A stretch of DNA of 64,000 nucleotides from Strigamia acuminata. Taxonomy: Eukaryota > Arthropoda > Chilopoda > Geophilomorpha > Linotaeniidae. Of the stretch, positions 11,032 through 21,552 are shown one piece after another. The position numbers and the translations under genes were made by a program. Under the pieces are notes generated by a model, which was given only the letters and a program-made list of their open reading frames with translations, searched no databases and was not told where the DNA came from. The stretch is from positions 7,411,601 through 7,475,600 of the forward strand of contig OX442324.1 in NCBI GenBank assembly GCA_949358305.1, given 5' to 3'. Position 1 is the stretch's first letter. The number at the start of each line of letters is the position of its first letter.

Positions 11032-11926
11032 AGTGGCGTGGAAAACTCGACACTTTGCGACGAAAACACAGGCTCAGGGAAATGGCACACAGGAGACACC
11101 GTAGCACTGCACGAAAACGAAGCACAACACTTGATTCGAAGCACTTTCGAGGCGGAAACCGTCAAATTGGGCAATTCCTTCTGAAGGAATTCAAAAACCT
11201 CCGGTAGCCAGTCTGAGAGGGTCCGATCGGTGCACCTGGGCCCGCGGGAAACCTCACTTGTACCACGACAAGCACTACCGGAGAATACGTAATCGCTTGA
11301 TCGGATTCGATCGAAGGGCGAATACGATGCTAAATGTCCCCCAAAAGCCTTAAATATTATCTTAATGCTAACAAGTAATTTCGACACAAGGAGAAATAGG
11401 TGAATCGATCGCGGGTGCAATCCTCGTGCAAATGAAGGCACGGCGCAGCTTTCTCGAAAAGCTGGAGAAAGCGCAATTCGGACGTCAATGTCCGAATTCT
11501 TCTCGAAAATTCGAGGCTCTTCGTCCGCTTGAAAATGTTCTAAAGATCGGTGATTACGACCGTTCACCGGGGAACTAAGCCGCCGATAAACGTGTATCGG
11601 ATTCTCGTTGTATCCGCCGCAACGTGCTAAGCGGAGAAGTGAATCCAGATTGACGAAAAACCTGAAAAAAACAAAAATCTGTCGCGAAATTCGCGAATCC
11701 CGCGGAATTTCGGACAAAATTAACGAAGCAATGGTGAAATAGACTGCCCTGGCAGTCCAGAACGTCGATCGAACGTTTCGAAGCGAAAATTCGGGCGAAA
11801 ATTGTCGAAATCGGCGAAATCTGAAAATAAAATGAATTTCGCCGCAAAAATCGCGAATCCCGCGAAAATTACGCCGAAAATTAGGTGAAAAATAAGAGCA
11901 GATCGTCCCCAGACCTCTGCTACCAC
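11032..11926 (-). promoter_or_regulatory. Copia B leader with initiator tRNA-Met primer site
   Basis: The PBS (11914-11925, sense TGGTAGCAGAGG) lies one base inside the 5' LTR. It matches the complement of the 3' end of animal initiator tRNA-Met. The roughly 895-base untranslated leader holds several short frames, none conserved in the relatives, and a two-hairpin structure listed separately. Confidence 0.8.
11199..11326 (-). ncRNA. Two-hairpin leader structure of copia B
   Basis: Hairpin 1 has a perfect 9-bp stem, CTCCGGTAG (11199-11207) with CTACCGGAG (11275-11283), enclosing a CCCGCGGG palindrome. Hairpin 2 (11288-11326) has an outer stem CGTAATCGC/GCGAATACG with one mismatch and an inner stem GATCG/CGATC. 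It has a four-base GATT loop and a one-sided GAAGG bulge (plus-strand letters). The same layout recurs in copia A, D and F with different stem sequences. The function is unknown; a packaging, dimerisation or translation signal is possible. Confidence 0.7.
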
Positions 11927-12488
11927 TGTAGGTGAGTGGTGCGCAAATAATCGGCAAATGAACCGATGTGGAAGCGTGAAATAAAGCGGTTCGCAAATGC
12001 GCGACGGTTAATTCCGATAACAGAATCGCGTGATGCGATTCGAGCGAGCGCGCGATGCGATTCGAACGAGCGCGCGACTTATGGTCGCTTATATGCGCTT
12101 AAATAGCACTGAGGGTGCTCTAAAGTGAAGGTAAACACTTAAAAACATAAAAGTTTAATGAAAAGTAAACCATATCTTACATAAATGGATTTCCAAAGGT
12201 GAAAAGATGTGAAAGTGCACACACCTGTGTGCGCTGCCATCTTGGATTAGGGATAAGAGTGTCACAGCACTCTGGTGACAGTTATTAACATTAAATTTTA
12301 AATTAAAGAACAAATCATATAAGTAAAACATAAGCAAAGTATGGAATTACATACTGGACAGCAGAAATTAAATCCAAATAGAGAAAACAGTAAATAAATG
12401 ATCAAATATCAATACAATGTGTTTGAACACAAAACATATAGTATATAAACATTTGATATCGACAACATGAGTGGTTCTTAGACCAACA
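11927..12488 (-). repeat. 5' LTR of copia B
   Basis: 562 bp, the same as 5303-5864 except for one base seen by eye. It carries the promoter for the element, reading leftward. Confidence 0.95.
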
Positions 12489-13784
12489 ACGCCAGCCCCT
12501 CAGTACCACTAAGACACAGAAGAACATCATAACTAACACAAAATTGACTACTGGGGAAAATACCTCAGTAAAGTCAATGCCTGGCTTCTGCTTGAAGCCT
12601 TGTGCAACGAGACGAGCACGATATCTTCTAATCGTACCCGTGTGATCCCTTTTTAACTTGTATATCCATTTTGATCCCAATAAGGTTTTGTCTTTAACTT
12701 GGTCTTTGTCGACCTCGACATAAACCTCACGCTCTTTAAAGATGTTTATTTCGTCTTCCATCGCATTTTCCCAATCTGGTTTGCTGGCGCCTTTGACCGC
12801 TTCTTCGTACGTGTCCGGCTCGACAGAGCAGCAACCAGCAAAACCGATAGTCACATCTTTGAAATTAAACAACTCCGATCTGTATTCATACCCCTCGGCT
12901 TTGCACCAACGGACAACCTCAACACGGCTGCGGAGCTTCTCGTGCTTTGGTGTGATGTACCAAACATCAACTTTCCCAGCTGTTGCCCCGCTTTGACGTA
13001 CAGTCTGCCGTCTTTGCCACAAAGTCATATCTAGAGGCAACAAGTCACTCGCTGAAGCTGTGCGTTCGCCAGTGTCTTTCCCTTTTCTAGGCGGGTTGCG
13101 ACGAGGGAGTGTGGGCGACAATTGGGGTGATAGCTGAGGACTTGCGTCCGGATCCTCAACTCCCTCGCTTTCGTCTCCATCGTCGGGATAAATGTCGAGG
13201 AAATCCCTATTATCCCCCTTCGCCCCACCGATTTCATCAAAATTTAAACCATGTATATCTCCAATGATGTATTGCATGGCATCAACGTAGTCGGGTCCCC
13301 CATATGGTCTGGCCTGAATGGGTCTCTCCACGAGTTTTTCAACCACTTTGACCTCTTCTTCAGGGATAGGTTCGCTATGAACACTGTCCGTGTCAGAGTC
13401 ATTGCAAGACTCCTCGCCTGATAAATCTGAATCGTCAGTGACAGGTGATGGGCCAGATTGGGGATTCTTAAGATTCTCGTACCAGAAATTCTGTTCCAAA
13501 ATTTTAACGTGTTTTGAGAGAAAAACTTGGTTTTTGTTCGGATCCCAAATCCGATAACCACGGGTGGAAGAGGCATATCCAACTAAGGCCCCCGCCCATG
13601 CTCTCTCTTGTAACTTCCCAGCCCTTGTCTGCGAAGGGACATGCACATAAGTCAAAGCACCAATGCATTTGACATGTCGTAGGGATAATTTCTTGTTGAA
13701 AAATACATTATAAGGTGTTCTTCCCCCCAATCCCGCATGTGGAAACCGATTTTTCAAATAAACGACAGAGACTGCAAGTTCTGC
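12489..13784 (-). pseudogene. Copia A integrase end and RT start
   Basis: This continues, in the same frame, the gag-pol that stops at 13785-13787. It encodes the end of integrase (KNRFPHAGLGG, the KLSLRHVKCIG and YASSTRGYRIWDP motifs). An acidic linker rich in Asp/Glu and Pro follows, then the RT start (LGSKWIYKLKRDHTG, RYRARLVAQGF, FSPVVNFVLVMMFF). The reading runs straight into the LTR of copia B at 12488. The RT continues at 5302. Confidence 0.9.
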
Positions 13785-16109
13785 TCACAGGGATGGGGGA
13801 AGACTATTTTCAATCATCAAAGCTCTGATTCCACCAAGAATAGTCCGGTTCGTTCTTTCAGCGACTGAGTTCATCTCAGGGCTGTATGCGTTTGTGCGCA
13901 TACACTTCAGTCCAATGCTACTGGCATATTCATCCCATTGGTTGGACACAAATTCCCCTCCATTGTCAGTTTTAATCGACTTGACTTTCCTAGAAGTTGT
14001 TCTTTCAATTTCGGTTAACCACTTCTTAAAATGGCCCAAAACTTCGCTCTTTTTCTTCATAATCACGATCCACATCAATCGTGAGAAGTCATCGACCATG
14101 ACCAAATAGTAGTACGCCCCACCTATGCTCTTAACTGGTGAAGGGACCCACACGTCTAAATGGACAATTTCTAAAATCCCCTTTGTCGAAATGTTCGCAA
14201 TGGGGGGAAAACTGGCACGTGTGCTTTTCGCCCTCGAACAAGCATCACAACTCGACAATTCCGTGTTGGACAACTTCAAACCAAACACTTCAGTAGATTT
14301 GTTTAACAATGCAATTCCCTTTGCATTAAGGTGTCCCATACGAGAGTGCCAGATGTCCATCGTTTGGGGTTTATCTGGTTTAATGGAAGCATTCTTTCCA
14401 TTTACAACCCCATTTCCATTTGTTAAATTGTTTTGCACAATTGTTTTCAAAATTTTCGCATTCTTGGGCTTATTGCCCTTGCTGGCCACTAAGCTAGACT
14501 GTGTGTCGTTCAAAACACTCGATTGTTGATTCAAAATTTCCATACTCGCATTGTTTGCAACGATCGCTGGCGCATTATTCGCAGTTTTCGCTTGCCCCTT
14601 ATTCGCAGGTACAGGTTTCCCTGATTTACTCAAATTTTGGGTTAATGCGGTTCTAAAATCAACGTGTGTTAGTAAAGATTTGACAGTTTCCTCACCCTTT
14701 GAAGGTGGACTAGGCACCACTGTTGCACTCTGTTGCGCAGACAATGCAACAGTGTTTACAGAATTCTTAGGATTAATGCGACAATTGACCTTGTACATTC
14801 TATCACTCGTACGTGTCGCAGTGATAGAAGGGTCGTCAATTGTCTCATCATAAATGAACATCTTCCCATTTTTCACAATGGTCGTAGCCCCAGCTTCGTC
14901 CGTGCGACCTAAAGAAATCAAGTTCTTTTTGAAGTTGGGTGCGTAGTAAACGTTTTTCAACGTTAGTTCACGTGTACACTGTCCATGAAGTGAAATCAAT
15001 GTTACATTTCCAATGCCCTCGATTTTCGACTTTCCGTCTCCTTGTTGAACAGAATAACCAGTCAATGGTTTAAAGTCCGAAAACCAGGTTTTGTTGAACG
15101 AGAAATGGTCCGTCGCGCCTGTGTCGACGTACCATTGCGAATCGTAATTCGCATGCGACAACAATGACACTACAACAGGGGGTTGTTCTTGGCAAATCGC
15201 TGCAGAGAAGTAAGATACTGGGGAACTGCTAAAAATGTCCATTTGCGTGACAGCGGCCTTCTGTTGGCCTTTCCCACGATTCTTCCCTCGTTGGTTACCC
15301 CTGCTGAATTGTCCTGTTGGGTTTCTTTTTGCAGCACCCTGCTGCTGTTTAGGTGGAGAAGAGCAGTTCCTGGCAAGGTGGTTCGTTCCACCACAATTAT
15401 AACAAACACGTGGAAAATTGGGGACATTTCCACCCCGACCACGTTGCCATCTGCCTTTGGTGAAATATGCACTCGTATTCTCAATCGTGCCCAAGGAAAC
15501 ACCAAATTCATCCGTTTGCTCATAGAGGCGATTATATTCGCCTAATAAACGTTCTTTGACGGTCTTCGAGGTGAAGTCTGGGTCTCCCCAGTGGTAGACC
15601 GTCTGCTTGACTGTCTCGTATTGTTGTGGCAACAGATCCAGGTACTGGAAGGCCAGGAATTCGTCGGAAATGTCTATTTTGACGTCTTTTAATTCCAGCG
15701 CCTTCCTGTCGACTCTGGCTAGGAAAACCATCATTTCCTCTTGCTCATGGAGTTTCAACATGAGAAATTCGCGACGAAGTCGGGCTTTGCGTGCCCTGGT
15801 AGTGGGCTGGTAAGCAGCTTTGAGTGCTTCCCAAACTTCTTTGGCCCCTTCGTGTGCCACAGCCACTACCTGCTGGGCTTTTCCACAAGCCAGACAAATG
15901 GTGGAGCGCGCTTTCTCCTCGCGCTTGTCAAACTCCCTGATTTCTTTCGCAGAAGCCGTGGCTGGCAAGGGCTTCTCCTTGCCAGTCACATGGCCCCAAA
16001 CTCCATATAATTGCAAAAGGAGTTGGATTTGAACACTCCACGTCGAATAGTTTGTTCCATTCAATTTTTCGACGTCCTTATAGTCGTCTCGGCGATCCCA
16101 ACTTGCCAT
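13785..16109 (-). pseudogene. Copia A Gag-protease-integrase, ended by a stop codon
   Basis: ATG at 16109 (MASWDRRDDY); an in-frame GTG start at 16139 would add 10 residues, but the ATG matches the start of copia F. It encodes Gag, a CCHC knuckle (CYNCGGTNHLARNC), the protease box WYVDTGATDHF, integrase HHCC (WHSRMGHLN, CDACSRAK), and DDE with KTDNGGEF and YSPEMNSVAER. A TGA at 13785-13787 sits where related elements have Trp; the frame then continues open. The first Asp box reads DVWVP rather than the usual D-W-G-P, another likely lesion. Closely related to copia F. Confidence 0.92.
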
Positions 16110-17234
16110 GTTGAGAAAATTCGACGAAAAACGACGCACAAATCACTAAATCACAAAATTTCCGAAGAAAAACACAAAAAAATTCACAATACACGTGAAT
16201 ATGTCGCACGGAGAAGCAATTTGCCCCCAAAAATTGAAGGCGAAATAATACAGTACTTCCCAAGGGGGATCTCAATAAGTGAGATCGAGACTCAAATCTG
16301 GCAACCCTGCTAGCTTCCGACCGCCAACCTGGTGGCGCGGGACGGCTAACTTGTGCCACGGGTAAGCCCAGACCGAAATGAGACTGTACGTGAGCGACTG
16401 CTCAAAGGGTACAGAATAATCTAAGTGGCCCAACACAAAAACCTTAATACGTAACAAAGTTTCACGAGAATAAATTGAAAAACACACTTTTTGATGTGAA
16501 GCTGGCCAGTTACGGGTTTCCCGCGTCGTAACTGGTTCCCCCGTTGAAATAAACGTCGGCTTCACGTTGTCTTCGCACGGAATCGGCTGACGTGCAATCC
16601 GCGTACACACATCCGTGTAAGCGCGGAGAAAATCGTCGTAGCGCCCGTCTGCGCCTTCGTACTCGCTTTCCTGGTGCGAGATACGGAAAAGAATTGCCCA
16701 CACACACGCTTATCGTGTGCAGGACTTCTCGGTGAGTCAGTTCGTGTCGAAACGCTGATTTTTCGTCTTTCTTGGACGAAAAATGGCCGCCGCAACAAAT
16801 TCGTCGATTCCCGATGATTTCCGTGTCGATTTCACGGCAAAACGATTCGAAATCCAACGTCGTTTCGACGTATTCCCTCGTCGAATCGATGCGAGCGTGT
16901 ACCAACTCGTATACACGTCCAGCGTGGGGCTTCACCGTCGTACACGATGAAAATCCCAAAAGAAAAAATGGCGCCGCCGGAGAAAATCCGTTATATCGGC
17001 AAAAAACAGTTCAAATTATTCGAAAATAAACGTTCCTTACACCGTTGGAATCCTATTCCTTCGTAGAATCGTCCGCACACGTAATCCAGACGTTCGCCGC
17101 CCCGAAAATTCGTTTTCACGACGAATTGGGCGGGCGCGCACTTCGCGACTTCTTGGAGTCGAAAAATGTCCGTTTTCTCTTCAATTCTTCTAAAATTGGC
17201 CGGCGCTGGTCGTCGCCGATCCTCTGCTACCATT
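16110..17234 (-). promoter_or_regulatory. Copia A leader with initiator tRNA-Met primer site
   Basis: The PBS (17219-17232, sense TGGTAGCAGAGGAT) matches the 3' end of animal initiator tRNA-Met over 14 bases. It sits two bases from the 5' LTR. The roughly 1.1-kb leader has no conserved frame. Its first 300 bases next to gag align with the leader of copia F, including the two-hairpin structure. Confidence 0.8.
16296..16414 (-). ncRNA. Two-hairpin leader structure of copia A
   Basis: Hairpin 1 is closed by ATCTGG (16296-16301) and CCAGA (16368-16372). Hairpin 2 has outer stem CTGTAC/GTACAG (16384-16389 and 16409-16414), inner stem GAGC/GCTC, loop GACT and a one-sided AAAGG bulge. The arrangement equals that of copia B, D and F with different paired bases. 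Confidence 0.65.
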
Positions 17235-17695
17235 TGAAGAGCGTATTTGGACCTGTAGCATGCGGAAATAACTTGCAAACCGATTATAAAGTGCGGTTAG
17301 TTCGCAACACGCGACCGCCATCTTTATTCACCGAGAAAACATAAAACAGTAGTGGTCTGGGTTGAGGCTATTTGATCTCAACTCAGGTTACAAATCAAAA
17401 GGGAGAATAAATCTATTATTACAACTAAAGGATTCATTCTTTACAATAGTATAAAAGCTAAAGTAATAGATAAACAATACTAAACATAACTAAAGGATCA
17501 TCGCTCAACAAGCAGACGACGGGACGCACGTTATCATGTTGACACAGCCAGTTGCGGTACAGAACAAGCGTAGTTTAAAAGTCGGAATCAACTGGCTGAC
17601 CATTCGTATCGATACCTGAAATAACGCGCTTATTGTGCCTATTCGGAAATGCACAACAAATATGATTATCGCAAATAATTCATCGCAAACCAATA
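17235..17695 (-). repeat. 5' LTR of copia A
   Basis: 461 bp, apparently identical to 3601-4061, followed by TSD CTCCT. Confidence 0.92.
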
Positions 17696-18190
17696 CTCCT
17701 AGTAATCCATCGTGCATTTCATACAATACATCTTTTTGAAGTTGTTTTGGAACTACTAGTAATAAATCTTCCATGTTCAGGGAACTGTTAAGTTTTTTCT
17801 TCCTGAACAACGTTTTGTTTTGAAGAACGAACTGCTTCAGAGGTCGTCTTCTTTTTCTTGGAAGTTGCTCTTGGTTTTCTAGCGCTGTTATTAGGTCCAG
17901 TAGTTTGGGATCCTTCCTCTGTTCAACAGGGAGGTCCAAGTTTTCTAAGAAAAGCGAAGGTAATTTTTCTATTTCTTCTTCACTTAATTCTTCCTGGATC
18001 CTACTTAAAGCATCGGCATCTGTATGTTTCTTGCCGCTTTTATGAAATATTTCAAAATCATGCTCAGCTAGTTGCAGCGCCCACCTGGCTAGACGTCCAT
18101 TTGGGTTTCGGACTCCTCTCAGCCATTAGAGGGCAGAATGGTCGGTAATAATTTGGAATTTCTGTCCATACAAGTACGGTCTAAATTTCT
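17696..18190 (-). pseudogene. Gypsy G1 RNase H end, linker and integrase start
   Basis: In the frame entered after a one-base loss near 18200, the translation gives RNase H (FRPYLYGQ, a TDHSAL box, LARWALQL, DADALSR). A linker and the first half of the integrase zinc finger (YEMHDGLLG) follow. A TAA near 18125-18130 follows TDHSAL, where Gln is usual. The reading runs into the LTR of copia A at 17695 and continues at 3600. Confidence 0.82.
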
Positions 18191-20158
18191 CTATTGCAAA
18201 ATGATGGCTAACATTTCCCTATCAGTTGCAGTGTAATTCTGTTCAGCTGTGCTCATTAAACGACTTGCATAAGCGATAACACGCTCCTGGTTGTTGACTT
18301 TTTGTTTAAGAATTGCTCCTAAACCATATGCGCTTGCATCAGTTGAAATCATGAAGGGCTGAGCGAAGTTTGGATGCGCTAACACTGGCACTGTTATTAA
18401 TGCTGTTCGAAGCGTGTGGAATGCTTTGTCATGGGGTGGCCCCCAGTCAAACTTTTCATCCTTCTTGGTTAAATTCACCAGAGGTTTGGAAATGTCTGCA
18501 AAACCAGCGATAAACTTCCGGTAATACGAGCATAATCCAAGAAAACAACGTAGTTGTTTAACGTTCACAGGAATTGGAAACTTGGCCACAGAATCCAGAT
18601 TCCTGGGATCCGGTGAAATACCTTCAGCATCAACCACATGTCCGAGATATCGTATGGTGTGTGTCGCAAACGTACATTTGCTCAGCTTGACTTTGAGATT
18701 CGCTGTTCTAAGCTTCTGGAAAACTGCCTCCAAATCGACAAGATGCTGATCAAAAGTCTTTGAAAACACTATCACATCGTCAAGATATGCAATACATACT
18801 TTTCCCAGGAGGTTACCAAGCACTTTGTTCATCAATTTTTGAAAGGCGGCTGGACTGTTACATAATCCCATTCCGAGGACATTAAACTCATAATGTCCGC
18901 TAGACGTGGTGAACGCTGTCTTTTCCCGATCTTGTTCGTCTATTTCGACTTGGTGATATCCCTGAATGAGATCCATCATTGAAAAATACTTCGCACCCGC
19001 TAATTGATCTAGGGTGTCGTCAATACGTGGTAAGGGATAAACCATTTTCTTTGTTACTGCGTTTAACCGTCTCCAATCAACACAAAATCTCCATTTGCCG
19101 TCTCTTTTCTTGATGAGTAGTACTGGTGCACTCCACGGGCTCTCGGATTCTCTAATGACTCCCTGGTCAAGTAACTTCTTTGTTTCAGCATCCTCGATTT
19201 CTTTTTCCCTAATTGATTGTCTATACGGTTGTAAATGGATTGGAGGAGAATCTCCCGTATCAATTCGATGCCTAATCGTATGAGCTCTGCCTAAATCATT
19301 GTCAGTTTTCGCAAATCTATCCGAATTCTTCTCCAGCAACTGCAACATTAGCCCTTGTTGTGATGGCGTCATGTTGTCATTCGCCATGGCTGTGCTAAAG
19401 TCAAATTGATTAACTCTGTTTTCATCAAGCACGCCAGACTCAATTACATAAAAGGCCTTTGCAATTGCTGAGTTTTTTCCTAAATAGATTGTCTTTCTAG
19501 TTGGATTTGCAATTCGCAGAACTCCTTCACCTTTTCTGAATTTAGTCAATGTTTTGCAACAAATTACTCCAAAACGGTCAATTACTCCACTGAGTGGTTC
19601 TATAAAAAGTTCATCATCTACTTTCTTTGCAATTTTAATTGGAACTACACATTCATGTAATGCTGGAATTGTTATTGGTTTTAAAACTCGGGCTATGTAA
19701 TTTACATCAGTATGGTTCTTTGACATTGGGAAAACTTCTTGTTGTTCATCTTTTGGGCCTACAAAGATCTTCTGTTGGTCATAGTCGAGTTTACACTTTG
19801 CAGATCTTAAGAAATTATCTCCCAGCAGTAAATGGCGTCCAAATCCATTAACGATCAATACGTCGATGGTGTGTTGTTGTTGTCCAACTTCAATGGTTAT
19901 CCTGGTTTTTCCTTCTGGGATTATCAATGAGCCATCCACAACTCTCAATCGAACACCAGGACAGGGCTGATATTTGAGCTGCAGAGTTCTCACCAAATCT
20001 TCACTAATGATGTTGCGAAAACCTCCAGAATCCAAGACACCAGTGATTTCCATACCATTTAATACTACTGGAATCTGTAAAAGTTCGTCCATAGCGTGTA
20101 ACTCGATGATTTCTAATTTTCTCTTTCTTCTTTTCTTCTTGTTATTTCGTCTTTGTGG
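18191..20158 (-). pseudogene. pol: Gypsy G1 protease-RT-RNase H start
   Basis: The frame is -1 relative to gag. The first ATG is at 20092, but the frame is open upstream to the gag end, as expected for frameshift expression. Domains: aspartic protease (VLDSGGFRNIIS, later LLLGDNF); RT with SPWSAPVLLIKKRDGKWRFCVDWRRLN, YFSMMDLIQGYHQV and the catalytic YLDDVIVFS; a gypsy-type RNase H start with STDASAYGLGAIL and DREMLAI. It ends in a premature stop at 18191-18193 caused by a one-base deletion. Family Ty3/gypsy is clear from the RT-RNase H-integrase order. Confidence 0.92.
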
Positions 20159-20163
20159 CCATT

Positions 20164-21552
20164 CTAGTTTCCCGATGGATTAGTTGGTCCACCACGTGGG
20201 GCTCCTCGATTTCCTCGGCCTCGGTAATTTTCAATAAAATTTTTTCCTTTATAATTCGGATTTTGTGGATGGCCTTGGTTATTTGGATTCCCCTGTGGTC
20301 TTTGTCCTTGTGGTGGGTTCCATTGCTGTTGTGGTTGCTGTTGTTGTTGGAATCCTTGACCTGGATTATTCCACTGATTATTCCAATTGCCTCTGTTTTG
20401 ACCTTTGTTGTTATTCCATCCTCTTCCTTGGTTCCACCATCCCCGTTGTTGTCCAGATCGTCCTCTAAAGTTGCCTCTATTGTAGAACTGGGCCTGGTTC
20501 GGATGTGGTGTATACCATTGGTTTTGGTAGAAGACGGGAGTAACCTCTGCATATTGCACTTCCCCAAACTGCTGCTGTTGTCTTAGCACTTTGACCTCTG
20601 CTAACAACTCGTCTTTTGATTTATTGACGTCGCTCGGTTCAACTAACAAACTTGGTTTCACCTCGCCTGTTGTATCAACAGCTTTTTGCAGTAGGGTTAG
20701 CAAAACTTCTGCAGGGTCCTCACTGAATGCATGAGCTTCCAATAGTCCAAGTTGAGATGTTAATTGATCCAATGTTTTTGGAAAATTGACTACTAATTTA
20801 TCTCTAGTCACCTTTTTAAGTCCTTGAAACACATGAAATATCTTTTGTTCTTCAGTAAATGCTGGTCTTGCAAAAGAACATTCTTTTAATATTTTCTGCA
20901 TATGTTCCAAAGCTGTCCCATCTTTGTGCTGCATTGCCTGTAATTTCGACAAAATTGTTGTTATTTGTCGTCTGAATTTTGCCTTCAACGCATCTTTCCA
21001 TTGACTCCATGTTCTAGTCGGATATTGTGGAAGTTGATCTAGATACCACGATGATGCGGAGGATTTCAGCACAATTGATAGATGTTTAATTCTCTCGGTG
21101 TCATCGGCTATTGTATCTTCATATCCGATCAGCCATGTGTCAATATTTCCTGTCGCCGGATCAAAGTCAACTGGATTTCTTCTATTGACCACTAAATTTT
21201 GTAATACCGTCTGTATTGCTACAAGTTCTGGTGAAGCATTTGCCATTTTAATTGGTGATTGTTCTTTACTAATACACAAATATGAAAGTTCTAAATTTGG
21301 TTGCTCCTCAACGTCTTGGAAAACGTCCTTCTCATCTGCGTCGTCCTGATCTCCCTGTTCTCGTATCAATAATTCTCCTAATTGCTCCACCTCGTGTGGG
21401 AACAATTCAGCTTGAAGATCAGCACTAACAACTCGTATTCGGTGCTGTTGCGGGGTTTCACCTTCCCTTTTTTGAGTTTTAAGTCCCTCTTTGGGTTTTG
21501 GCCCCCTCTTTCGCTCAGTCACCTTGTCATTCAATGCTGTCTCTTCTTCCAA
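20164..21552 (-). CDS. gag: Gypsy G1 Gag
   Basis: The frame of about 460 codons is open. The codon at 21552 is TTG and the first ATG is at 21246 (MANASPELVAIQ), so the true start is uncertain. The frame is open further upstream without an ATG. It contains a retrotransposon Gag core (IDTWLIGYEDT, SSASSWYLDQL, WKDALKAKFRRQI, FHVFQGLKK). The C-terminal tail has many RG, GRG, Gln and Asn repeats in place of a CCHC knuckle, so RNA binding is probably through the Arg/Gly-rich part. It ends TAG directly after a slippery heptamer. Homologous to the G2 fragment at 23232. Confidence 0.85.
   Translation of the reverse strand: MEEETALNDKVTERKRGPKPKEGLKTQKREGETPQQHRIRVVSADLQAELFPHEVEQLGELLIREQGDQDDADEKDVFQDVEEQPNLELSYLCISKEQSPIKMANASPELVAIQTVLQNLVVNRRNPVDFDPATGNIDTWLIGYEDTIADDTERIKHLSIVLKSSASSWYLDQLPQYPTRTWSQWKDALKAKFRRQITTILSKLQAMQHKDGTALEHMQKILKECSFARPAFTEEQKIFHVFQGLKKVTRDKLVVNFPKTLDQLTSQLGLLEAHAFSEDPAEVLLTLLQKAVDTTGEVKPSLLVEPSDVNKSKDELLAEVKVLRQQQQFGEVQYAEVTPVFYQNQWYTPHPNQAQFYNRGNFRGRSGQQRGWWNQGRGWNNNKGQNRGNWNNQWNNPGQGFQQQQQPQQQWNPPQGQRPQGNPNNQGHPQNPNYKGKNFIENYRGRGNRGAPRGGPTNPSGN
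20167..20173 (-). promoter_or_regulatory. Slippery heptamer GGGAAAC for -1 frameshifting
   Basis: On the minus strand the gag frame ends G GGA AAC TAG, a canonical X XXY YYZ site placed immediately before the gag stop. Slipping back by one base enters the open protease-RT frame with no stop in between. This is the standard way retroelements make Gag-Pol. Sequence and frame geometry are directly visible; frameshifting itself is inferred. Confidence 0.8.

Larger units (their letters stand above)
5303..12488 (-). mobile_element. Copia element B, complete and young
   Basis: A 7186-bp element with two 562-bp LTRs (5303-5864 and 11927-12488) and a perfect 5-bp TSD, ACGCC (5298-5302 and 12489-12493), in the RT of copia A. 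The LTRs differ at one base that I can see, an A/G in a GAACC[A/G]ATGTGG context. PBS, leader, one continuous 1652-codon gag-pol frame and PPT are all in place. This is the only element in the window with no visible coding lesion. It is the last event in a chain of nested insertions. Confidence 0.96.
3601..17695 (-). mobile_element. Copia element A, with copia B nested in it
   Basis: LTRs of 461 bp lie at 3601-4061 and 17235-17695 and look identical by eye. The TSD is CTCCT (3596-3600 and 17696-17700), placed in the integrase of gypsy G1. Without B the element is about 6.9 kb. It has a PBS to initiator tRNA-Met, a long leader, one gag-pol frame and a PPT next to the 3' LTR. Two lesions are visible: an in-frame stop at 13785-13787 and the insertion of copia B in the RT. 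Identical LTRs mean the insertion is young. Confidence 0.93.
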
